From the NCBI GenBank assembly GCA_964036275.1, contig OZ038435.1:32363228-32427227 (forward strand): a stretch of DNA of 64,000 nucleotides, written 5' to 3'. Shown piece by piece: positions 36,501-48,500 of this stretch (the stretch's first letter is position 1; the number at the start of each line of letters is the position of its first letter). Source of the DNA: Litoditis marina. Its lineage: Eukaryota > Nematoda > Chromadorea > Rhabditida > Rhabditidae. Under the pieces are notes generated by a model. The model was not told the origin of the DNA, did no database searches, and saw nothing but the letters and a program-made list of their open reading frames with translations. A program made the position numbers and the translations under genes.

Positions 36501-39500
36501 CACGGGTTCAAGGCGTTTAGTTGACCGTGCATGTGTGCACTGACCAAATCCTTCTTGTAGTCTGATCTTGATAGACGCTCTAATTTGTGAAATTTGCGCG
36601 GAAATCAACGGTGTAAAACTACAAACCCGGATTGGATACCTTTAACTTCAAGGACTAGCGGCTTATATCGGGTTCACTCACGGAATTGCACGCCAAAACG
36701 ATACATGCCGATTGAGATCCGTTACGTTTGTAGTTTGACCTCTCCTATCTATCATGATGCTCAGAATTCAGTGAGAACGATTTTGTTGTTTGCGCTGTCT
36801 AAAAATACGATTACTGTATGAAATTCACCGAATTTACTTGAAGCGCCACGTGGAAAAATGGCTGAATGAGCTGGACCGAGAGCTGAAGGCAACCGTCAGG
36901 AATCGCGTGAAGGTATAGTCTGTTTCATACGCATTTGCACTGTTAGAGTGACAATAGTTTAGGATAGTTTATTACGGAATTGGAATTGATACAATTGGTC
37001 GCATAATTTTATCTCTAAGAGGCAGTAGGGTTTTGAAACTTTCTATGTACTTTTGGATGACTTCAACATTTCTAAGACAGGCTCTGTACGCTCTTACAAC
37101 ATGCACACGCTACATACTTTCTAGTCGATGTGGTTTTCTCCAGAACAATCAAATTTTGTGATGTTTCTCTAGAAAGTCAAACTAGGTACTATAGAACATG
37201 CAGGCAGGAAGGTGACTCTAACCGTTGCCTCATAATTTTGCCACATAATGTTATAGAAATCAGTTACAGTTTTTGAAGTTGCAATTAAAATTACAATTAA
37301 CAACAGTAAATTCTTACAGGTATGTCTGGAGAGACATTTGTTCGAGGTAGTGGGCGTGGCCAACTTGCTCGAAGAGCTGGAGCAGGTGGTCGTGCTCTTC
37401 TACAGAATAGTACTGACCCATCAGATTGAAACAGCTCTGAGACAGAACCGAGTGAAGGTGAGTTATAAAAACAATTTAACATGATAAGATGTAGAGAGAT
37501 GATGGGTGAAAAGAGAGAAAAAATAAAAAAGGAAAGAATAGAGCGAGAGAGAGGAAAGAAAAAAAGAAACAAGAGAGGAGAGAAGAGGCGGGGGAAAATT
37601 ATAGGATTAATGAATGAGAAAAAGTTATCGAGATAGAGAGAGAGAGCAAGAAGGAAGGTAAAGAAGAAGGAACAGAGAATGAGAGAAAGAGAAAGAGACA
37701 TACCAGGTTTTGAGAATTGATAAGATCCTGTCTCATTTTCTAACCTCTCAACAACTCAGGATGTGTTGAACTTGTTGGAACAGAATATTCAAGAATGTAA
37801 ACAGCTTCTGAAGGAGGACCACCCACGAGCAGAACTCATCGTACTAGTGGGACGTCTTCTGATCAGATGTAGGTTTTCAACTTCCAACGATTAGCTGGTA
37901 TAAAATTATTAGAATACAATAGTTGGTCTGTACATTCAAGACTAACACAATCAAGACACTGACAGTTGTTTTCACTTATATCCAGATTTATTTCGCAATT
38001 TCGTTATGTTTGTTCTACTTCGGGTCTCGGTCTACCCAACGTCTTTTCACATTCTTCATCCTTGTGTTCAGACAAGTCTGTATCTAAATTATTCTAGATT
38101 CTGAACTGCTACATACGCTCATTTCACATCAAACGGTGTTTCTTGATGACAAATTATGGACCTCGCAGGTGAGTTTATTGCCGGTAACCAAGTTGAGTCG
38201 TAGTTTGAACTGGACTGGCTATGTTTTGAGATTTTTGACCGAAAACCAACGGGTCAAAGTACAAGCAAAGCAGTCGAGAGCCAACTCCATTATATCAGCT
38301 TGCTCTCTATCTAGCGAACCGTTAAGGTGTGATGTAATTTCTGAAATAGTGGAAAAAAATAGTTCAAAAACAATAGGGAGAACAAAAGAAATTCGACCTC
38401 GACTAAAGCAAAACTTCCATGTGTACACATCTAATGAGCTCGCTGAACCCAGTATTTCAAGTTTTCTTCAAAACTCAAAACCCGTAATGTTTTCTAATAG
38501 TGGTGCTATAAAATTCCGAGAAGATGATACAATTAGAACTGTTGAAAAGAATTTTCAGGTGCGCTATTACTGGCATTTGGATCACGTGTTTGTACGTGTA
38601 CACGGGATCTCCGTGAGGTACGACTATGACATGATGCCGACTACTGGGTACCCAGATAGTGCGATGGAGGACAGTATTGGGTGAGAATTGGGTGGTTGAA
38701 ATTTCGAAAATCTTCCAAACTCAAACTTTAGTTGTAGTTTGATTTGCGTCCATAAAAATAAGAGTTCCGAACTTTCGAGTATGACTCAACAATTTGGAGG
38801 GAACATTATCCGAGTTAGAGCTTGATCTGCGCACAAATTCTCGACTAAAACGCACTGAAAGCAAGTAATGACACAGCAAAACAGAACAAGCTTCATTTTC
38901 AATTCAGTATCCTTCACTCTTGCATTGTTATTATTTAACTTCGAAAACATATTAGTAAATGCCTAGTTTTTATCATATATGCTTTTTTCTCTACTACTTC
39001 GTTTTTACATATTCATTGACCAAAAAATTTTAGCGATCGAAACTTCAGCTTATTCCAGTCTGTATTTTTTCTCTACTCTAGATCACTGTTCGTGTGGAAT
39101 CATTTCGGCGTCGGACCGCAGCTGTTGTTCAGTTCCGAGAATGGGCGGAGCCTAATTTCTACCGCCGCACAGGCCCTTGGACGAACCACTGTGACCATTG
39201 ATCCGCTGGCCGAGTAAGTCATGCAGAAGTTTTTCTATTGTGTGTTTAGCTATCGGTCCAATTTATAAGTGTCAAAAGTGGTTTTTATGTGTAGGCATTC
39301 TCTGATTTTTTTTAGGTTTTCAATGTTTTCTAACGTCACGATTTTTATAAGTTTTTTAACGACCACAATTTAGTGGCATGGAAGAATTGCTGCAAGGTGC
39401 CCTTCTCATGGGCTGCATTTTATCGATCGATAACGAAAATTCGATAATCAATAAGATCAATGAAGGTGTACGGTACACCGTGAGTACTGGTGGGTGAATA

Positions 39501-42500
39501 TCGAAAAATTTGATTCACAATATAAACAAACCTACATTTTGATTGTTTTCTCTGATTACTAGCATTGCATTGAAATGGTGTGATCATGTGGTGCATTGAG
39601 ATTTTATACTTTTTACACTACTGTGAGCACCGCCTCTCAACGAGGCGACGTGAATGAATAAATATGAAATATTAAAATACACTATAGCTGGAAGTAGCAA
39701 CTAGTTGAACCTCTATCGGGAACACGCGTATTGATTGATTATTCATTTCTCTATCTGGCTAAATCAGTCCTCAGGCTGTGGCTCAAACTACAATCACTTT
39801 CAGCCGCAAATCTCAAGTTCACAATCGAGAATGAGATCACAATCAACACGTCGTTTCTACCTATGAAACATTGTGAAAGGTAGGTAATAGTAAATTTTCC
39901 GATATTGTATTCCTCTATTCTGACTAATTTTAGTGATTTTGTTTTCAGCTCGAGCTCTATGCGCAACTGGCAACCTTCTCATTCTAATGCATCTACCACT
40001 ACGCGACAGCATTTAACTCTATATGAATTCTCTGAAGTAGAGAGGTACGAATATACAATCTGTGACTGTATCTGAGTTGCAGTTTGATCTGCATCTGCAT
40101 ACACAGAATATATTGTCAATCATACCTGAAGTACCTAGACCAAACGACAAGCACAGTGGAAGGAGCCAACATTTTCCGTTTGAGCCTGCCCTGTAGGAGT
40201 CTCAGTAGGACTTCGAAACTTCCAAGCCGTTTTGCTCACTTACTTTTGATTGGAGAAGTTAAGGATTTATGTACCTCATTCTCCTTGTCAGGTAGAGTAA
40301 ATATACAGGAGCGTTTTCCATGAACTACATTTTCAGCTTCACAACAGCCTTCGGAAAGTTTGTAAGGTTACTGTAAGGAGTCTCAGTGAGAATGGTGTGA
40401 ACTATATCACCTCTATGATGATCGCTCTAGTTCTAGGTCTCCAATAAAAACGACAATTTTTGATTTACTATGGAGCTATTATTGTAGTTTGATCTCAGTG
40501 CATTCCTCTATCGTTATTTATGCTGTGTAAGCCAGAAAAAAGTTTAAAGTAGGACGATTATATGCACCAATCCCGAAGCATCGATCCTTTAAACTGCAAT
40601 TGAAAAAATGATTGCAGTTTAAAAGACTGATGAGTTTGCATTGGTCAAAATAATCGTCCTTCTTCAACTGTAAAAGCTAAAATGAAATCTGATTCAGGTG
40701 CGTCAACCGACTGAACTGTATTATTTCCACCCTTACCGAGCTATTCACCGATTTCACTCTGTCTGACTCCTTACTAAACACCGTTCTGGGAGAGAGTGTG
40801 CGAATGAAGAGACAGGAAGGGGTGTCAGAGATAATTGCAGTCGACACTGCTGTAACTCGGTTGGCTCTTACTGGCTTGAACCTGGAGGTAAATTAAAACT
40901 TTTTGAGTTTTTCAAGTATCTCACGAGCTGTTCGCAATTCGAAGCTGAGACGACAGACAGGTTGAGGGAATACAGTACATGTGAATAACAGAAGTATCTG
41001 ATAAAAATAACCGTGAACTGAATTTCTGTATTCTTCATTGTGATAGTAACATTCACTTCGTATAGTGATCAATTTTTGGAGAATTATACTTGCTTGCCTT
41101 GCAGAAGGCGTAGGTTTTTAACATGCAGGTTAGATTCGCTCTTACCGCATAAAACACTCGATTGTATTCTAAATGACAAAAATAATTAGAGATGGTCCAG
41201 AAAACTTTCTTCAGTCTTTTTTCATTAAAGAAGGACGATTATGTGGTCCAATCGCAACGGTTCAGTCCTTTAAACTGCAATACATATTTCAATTGTAGTT
41301 TAAAGGACCCTTGACGCGAGATTGGTCCACATGATCGTCCTTCTTTGAAGGATTGGGACTCTGTTTCGATGCTCGTCTCTGAAGCGCTGCGGCTGAAACC
41401 TGTAGACGACAGAGAATCAGTGTGCATGAGAAGAAAAATCGAGGAGGTTAGTTCTCTTCAATTCTTCGAGATTTCCGAAATTTCCTAAAATAACATATAA
41501 GTTTCGAAGAGTTTCACGTTTGCAAAGATAACTGACATTCGTTATAAACGTGCTTCGAAGAAAATCCGTTGTCACAAGATGTAGACACCTATCAGGTGTT
41601 AAAACTTGATGTAAATGGTCTACAATAATGATGTATGTCTTTTTTTTCACTCCACCATCTGAATGAATATGAGAGTAGTATCGAACCGATTGAATCGAAA
41701 TATATAATAGTTATTTAGACATCCGAAGTACCCAATCAATTTTTCAGCTGACAAATCTTCTGCGAGATCATTTCGTCATCATTATCAAAGGAGATTGTCT
41801 CTCAGAAAAATCGGCTTTAATCAAAAAAGCCCTAGAACTGACCGAGAGAGTGGAGAGTACAGAGATAGAGAAAAGAGAAGCCCCGTGTAGAATGGAGGAA
41901 CTACAACAAATCATAGAGGTAGAAACAACTTTTTATTTTCAAACTACAGTATGTCCGAATTTAATCAGTGAATAACGGTTGATCGGTTTTTAAGGCAAAT
42001 GCTGCTAAGGACAAATCATAAAGTATTAATGTTTGACGAAAATAAGCGCTGTACTTATTTGGATGTTGCGTAGCGTAGAGCTGCTGGGGTAAGACCAGAT
42101 TTTGGCTGATAATTACAGTATGATTTCTTATTTGACAATGACTAAAACAATAATGTCTATAACTACTAACGCTACAAGTGGTATATCTTTGATTACTACA
42201 TTGGAACGTGGAGATAAATTACACTATTTTAAGAATATTCAGGAAATCGGTCATGGTTCCAAGTATGCTGCGTTGTGTATTGACGGGTGCGGGGATGAAG
42301 CCGTGATACAGTGGCTCAATGAGCTCATTCAACCCGCTACGGTATTATCGATTTCTCTCAGATCGGCTAATATTGATTTTTCGATGAGATACTTTGGTAC
42401 GCAACTTCATTCAAAGTTGTTACCACGTTTCTATCTCATTTTGGATGTTTGTAACTGTTGTATGACAAATTTAGGACTAAACGTATTCTGGCCTTCAGAA

Positions 42501-45500
42501 TCTTACAGGTCGTTAATCAGAGTCGTCATGAAATCGTTGTCACTAATGCTACTTGATCTGGGAATTCCAACAATCTACGGCGATTTCTCATCTAGTACAC
42601 TTCAGCTACACGCTTCGAACTTTCCTATACTGCCAATGAACCCAAACCTGCGTATCTTGGTTGAAACGGATACTGTACCCGTAGCCCTACGTCATCATCC
42701 TACTGTAATCATGGAAGCTGAGGGGGTGAGTAGCCCTCGTAGACATACACTGTTTTGAATCTGTATAGATTTGGGGATTCCACTACAAACTACAAAACCG
42801 TTTCGCTGCTTGAACTTGTGTGTGTGAATGAAACCTTATGGCGAATGGAAAAAAGTGTTTCATTAGTAACTATCACGGTTTCTTATTGGTAACTTTAGAA
42901 AGCGAACTGAGTGAAAAAACTTCGGTCGAATATCTCAAATGAACTACAAAAATGTGAACCGGTTTCAAAATGATTATTGCACTTTCAATGAGCAATTATG
43001 TCCAAAAGAACTCACTCGAATATTCCACGGTTTCATACTGAACACAGGTGATTTCTCCATAAATGTACAGTTCGTAGAAGAGAGAGGAAAAACAACATAC
43101 CAAATACTTGAAATCAAAGTGAAACATATTATAATCTTTCAGGTTCTCGACTTCCCTTCTAACCTATCCCTCTCCCAACTATCTCTCCTCTCTACCGTAC
43201 TCAGTCGATTCAACCTGCTGCCCATCACAAAACAGCTGATGCGACTGCGTATCGACACGCTTTGCCGACATTTCACAGATATGGATGACGTCATATTTGA
43301 TCATATACTCTTTCTCATCCTCAATGGCCAACTAAGTTATGAGAAAGCGACGGATATTTATGAAGAACTGGTACGACTTTGTAATGCATTGTGATTTTTA
43401 ATCGGTTATTGGAACCTCTTTTCTGAGAAGCTGTTCCATTTGCAGCGAGTTTCTCAATGGTATACGGCGAATGGATGCTGTATACTAGAAGTAAATTGAA
43501 AAAATTTAGCATTCTATTTCGGCATTGTGCACTTTGTCAATGCACGTTTCTGAGTTCTGCTGTGTTTAACATATGTTTCACGTGACTGTGCATATGACTA
43601 TCAGTATATCTCCCGTCAATGTATGGTGTAAGTACTGATAGAATCAAGTTCTGAGCCAGTGGACTAGCAAAACTAAAAGACGTAGACTTTTCTCCTAAAC
43701 TTGATGGAACATCGCAATTGTTGTTTCGTTCATTGTGTAACCAGAGCGGGAATATTCCGGTAACTATTTTCGATAGTAAAATTTATACAGTGGAAATTAA
43801 TCTTCAACAAGAAATATACTCCAGGAAACTTCCATCCCATTGACCAGCATCTATGATACGTTTCCTACCAAGACTGACGTTATTGACTTGGTTGAACAGG
43901 AAAAGTTGCACCGCACCCCCAGAGGAGTTCTGTATGTCATACGATGGGCGGAGGTGGGTTGGGGAGTGAACTATAGGGCTTGCGCTTTCCAAATGAAGTT
44001 CATACTCTGTACGTTGCCCTATTTTGCTGTGTTTGTAGTTTGATGCCATTGTGATACGGTCAAAAGTCGTATCGATTTTGATGAATAATAAACATCAATA
44101 TAACAAATGGGATACATGCGTGGAACGTGCATAAACATTAGCAACTGACCACTTTGAATTCACACCCTTTCGAGTTTTGAAAAATGTTTGTAATATTGAA
44201 ATAACTCGCAAACGACTGAAAAATATTATTAACTCGGAACTGTGTACCTCTGAGACCAACTGTTTTAAAACACTTTAGGTACTGCTCCGTCTTAACTGTA
44301 TCCCAATGGTGTACGGTGCTCATACGATGAACCGAGATATCCTTCTGGAGAAGATGACCGACTATCTTCACAAAACCACGTGAGAGCAACTGAACTAATA
44401 CTTCAACTATTATTAGGTAGACTCGGTGAAACTCAGCCGTGACTTTCATTCCCAGTGAGAGAGATATTTTCGCTGAAGCGAAAAAAGACGAAGGGGTAGA
44501 ATAGAAACTTGTTTTGTTGTTTTGATGAGTTTCGTTCTTGTGCTATACATTATTCTAAACGGTGCAGGTTGGTGCTGAATATTATGAAAACGTTTCTTTA
44601 TAGATGGCAGGTGACACGGATCAGCATAAATGCGTCTACCAGTTATTCTGAATTCAGTCGGCTACTACGGACTTGTCGTACCATGTTGTGAGTGTTTCAA
44701 GAAACGTTGTATACTATACTACGTGAGAAAACGTGTGGGTTTGGGGTAAACGAACATGAAAAGGTTAGAGAAAGACTGAATCAGAGTTGTAGTTTGATCA
44801 AAAAACCAGCAGTTTTGTCGTCAATGCGCAATGTTTTGGAGTATTATTCGGATTCGTCACTAAAATCAATAGTTTCCAGTGGTGACGACAAACATGTCGA
44901 CTATAGTACGGTAGTTATGCTGGGCGGCTTCGAACAGGCGTGTGCGGAGATTGTGGAATTCGTCAGGTTCAATCAGAAGTCGAACAACCCCATTGTGTGT
45001 TTTATGATAGTTCAGTTATTCATCTCTGTCTTTTTCACAATCTCTCCCTCTCTCTCTCTCTTCCTGTCTCCTTTTACCAACTCTACTTCTCTGAAAATGG
45101 CCCTTCAGTTATTTCTCCATATAAGTATCGAACAGGTCGGCCTTGAAGCCATGAAATCCATGGAAGATTTGAAAAGTATCTTAATAAGCATGTTGTTCTG
45201 ATATTTTTCACGTTTGACTAATCCGTTTTATCGGTATTCATTGTACTTCTATAGTAGGTGCCAAATTTATAAATTTCTGCCTCTCGCCGGAATCGAACCT
45301 GCGAGCAGAATAGTCGTAGCAAGAAGCTAACCACTTCGCTATTAGAGTACATAACCGCCAAGCTTTGGAATCGTAGACACGTGTGTACACAGCGTAAAGT
45401 GAGATATACAGTACTCTCCCGCTATTCGGTTGGCGACGACTATAGTATAATGTTCGATGAAAGTATTGTCTTTTCTTATTTCAGAAGTTCTTGCTGGTTT

Positions 45501-48500
45501 CATCACACCCGCCGTCATTCTATCCGAAGAGACTCCAGAGATTCATATTCTCGCTCCCTCAAAACATGGTGAACACTTCTGAAGTAAGTTTTTCACGGAA
45601 GTTTAGAAGTTCATGGTCGACTATTGTTTTTATTTCCTCAAGAAAGACAGGAACTGGTGAAATTTAAGAGATTCAACATGTTCAACGTCTGTGTGTGAAA
45701 GCCCGAAAAATATAGGTTTTTCCTCATTTCGATTCACATTATTTATATATTTTTTAAAAACATCCTACCCTTTTTCAGAAGATCTGTTGGAATACTCATG
45801 TTTTCAGGAGCAATTGTATCCTCGAGCCACCTACGATCATGTAATAACCGCCGTGACCAGAAAAATTACCAGAAAAGAGAAGAACCAACAGGGAATTCGT
45901 CGTGCTTTCCACACGTCCCTGCAGAGGGCATCACAGTGTGAGGAGTATCAAAGGTTGGATAATTGCATATTTTTTTAAGACCCACTTGTAATACTCAATA
46001 GTTTGATTATGAAAAGTACTACACAGAATTTGGTAGTTTATCGGTTTCCGTGAAGCTTTGAAACTTTGGTAAATTTTCGTTCGTTATAAATTACTGTATG
46101 GGAGTTGGTTGTACGTATGGATCAATCATTGATGGTTTATCCTCGTTTTTCTTACTAATTCTCAGAGCCTGACACTCGGCGAATACTTAGAAAAATCGTG
46201 CTTGTTTGACGCAGGTTGGGAATTTAATTCAGTATGGAAATCATGAAGAAGAGTTATCCTACTGAACCTCCAAATATAACATTCCGGTGTATTTCTGTGA
46301 AGTTACACTTGTGCTTTCAGTATTCGATCTTCATTGACTCTGGAAAATGGTCTGAACTCGGAAGACGATCTCTCGGAAATATTGAATACGTACGAGAGGT
46401 AAGTGAAGTGCACTAGTATTCCTATGCATATCCTGGTGAAACGTGAATAAAAAACGTTGAAAGTGTATATGCAGTCCATGTGTACAGTCCATTTCATTCC
46501 GATGTGGAATCATATAGTAGTCTGACTTTCAAGGAGATATTTTCCAATGAAAACATCGGTTAAGAAACTGAGTCATGGTTTCAAATCGTCAGTGTATGTC
46601 CAGATAGGAATGGCAACATCTATACTACGAAGTAATATATTTTACATCTACTATTGATTTATCTTGAACAAAATTCTTCTGAAGTACTATTCTGAAGTTT
46701 CTATCTTCCAGATATGTTGCCGACACAAATGCCAAATCTGGTTTCTATCCCATAGACGGCGACGTTCTTACAACACAGTTAGCAGCAAAGATGAAATTCA
46801 TGGAGACCGTACTCAGTGTAGCCGGAAGTAATATGCTAGTTGTCGGTTGGTTACGAATGTTCTAGAAGCATGTCCAGATTTTTCAAAACTCTCGAACCCC
46901 ATAAATTTAATACAACTTTAACGGTGAATTTTTTCGGTATTGAACACAGCACCCTTTTTTCAATGATTTCATGTTTTCATAGCGGGTTTCACTATTGGAT
47001 AGGCTTGATATCAAAAACTCAGAACGAAGTCTTCAATGTTTGACAAATCCTACTCAAATCCTAATCTCATGTTTTAGGAAAGGCGAACACGTCTTATTGG
47101 ATGCAACTTATTTCTGAGCGAAGTCATTTGCAACTCGAACAGTTTGAAGGAGATCAAGACATGAATGATTGGAATACCACACTCAACCGGGTAATAGGAT
47201 TTATCGAACCGTTGTGGACCCGTACCATCGATTTCGTAAGGGCCGGGGTTTGGCGAGCGGCCAGCTCGTCTGCGTATCATTGATCTACACACTCTTTAAA
47301 CTACTGGCAAGTAATCCACGACCACTCGCCCGCATCGCTCAGTCAATCGAACCCTCTGCTGTCTTTATGGCAAAATGGCGACTATTATAATGACGTGAAA
47401 TATGTAAAGTGCATGAACAATTAGGAGAGTGTAATTGAACGGTTTACGTGACTATTTTTATAATCTTTTATGTCGGCGATTCATTTATTTCTTCAATTCT
47501 TTCTCGCTCCTTCTTTCTTCTTATTCTCTTTTTGCTCCCTTTCTCCCTCTCTCTCTTTCCCGTTCGCTTTCTCTCTCCCTGTTTCCCTTTCCCTCTCATC
47601 GGCGAATTTGGGAAACACTTTTCTGAACTCTATTTTTCATAGTTCTCATTTGCAGGTGCTGAATGATTGTCTGCTCGAGCAGAAACCTACCGTACTCCTA
47701 ATTTCCCTCCGAGACCTTTCTGAGGCAGTCAGCCAGCTGGTGCTAGACGACATCCATACAGTAACCGTCCACAATTCCTGCCCACCCAAATTTCTCACCC
47801 AACATTTCCTATCAGAGTTCAGTGAGCAGTTCACCCTAGAAGGTTGGTTGATATTAATGATGTACAAAAATTATTGAATATAAGAAACAAACTGGTTTAC
47901 AACAAATCAGCGTGAACAAATACAAAACACAAGTACAAAAAGCAACTACATAGTTCGTGCTATGGAATTTACTAGCACATGCAAAAGAACTTGTTATCTT
48001 TAAGATGTCAATTTGAAAAATGCAAAGCTGGACTGCCAAAACCTGTCATTGTCAATGCGGAAGTTTAGAGATTTTCAGGAAATTTGATCTGGGAAAAGTT
48101 GACGGAGCAACTCTATGCTACTCTCCATGTTTGCATCACGGTCTCCGAAACACAGTTGCGCAAACTGCGAGATACCCGCAGAGAGGTGAATGATCATTTA
48201 TGTAATTGAATCAAGAGTATGGTCGGGATCAACAAATGGTTAGCCTGTGTACACTTGGCAACTGTACGTTTTCGAGTTTATCATCATACGTTCAATGAGG
48301 GCGTGAATATGCATCATTAGGTTTTCATATTGGAACATTATACTTTGTTGGTTCGAAAATCGCGAAACATTTAAATTAGTGAGTCACTTACAATTCTCAG
48401 CAACTGACCGAGAAAGTTTTCACGGCGAACATACACTTTAAAGTTGAGTTTGATTTATAGGTAAAGTTCTATTCCCGTGTGGAAGAGAGCATAATCCAAT

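Larger units (their letters stand above)
29528..38168 (+). other. Dynein-like gene: linker exons 18-30
   Basis: Exons: 29528-29617, 32679-32801, 33257-33328, 33606-33657, 33954-34066, 34275-34400, 34894-35033, 35839-35961, 36360-36435, 36844-36912, 37320-37457, 37760-37868, 38098-38168. These encode the dynein linker (DHC_N2). It opens with the LP..L.N..M.E.HW pattern (ILPVLSALHNQGMKEKHW). Next come a WEQV helix, ASSPYAYT-type and SLKSWLDTL segments, and the diagnostic IEGVFANEDIAYQMPTEF. Then HAYLKKKRVTFPR runs into FYLLSDTQLLDLLSRSREP and VTPYIPRLFAGI. Linker sequence is clearly better conserved than the tail, and the end DDKLWTSQ joins VRYYW of AAA1 as in ordinary dyneins. Confidence 0.92.

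Noticed and set aside
38136..38684. 182-aa single-exon gene on the plus strand
   Set aside because: It is dynein exons 30 and 31 plus the stop-free intron between them; both ends match dynein.
42102..42758. 218-aa single-exon gene on the plus strand
   Set aside because: It is dynein exons 39 and 40 with an open intron and open upstream intron sequence.
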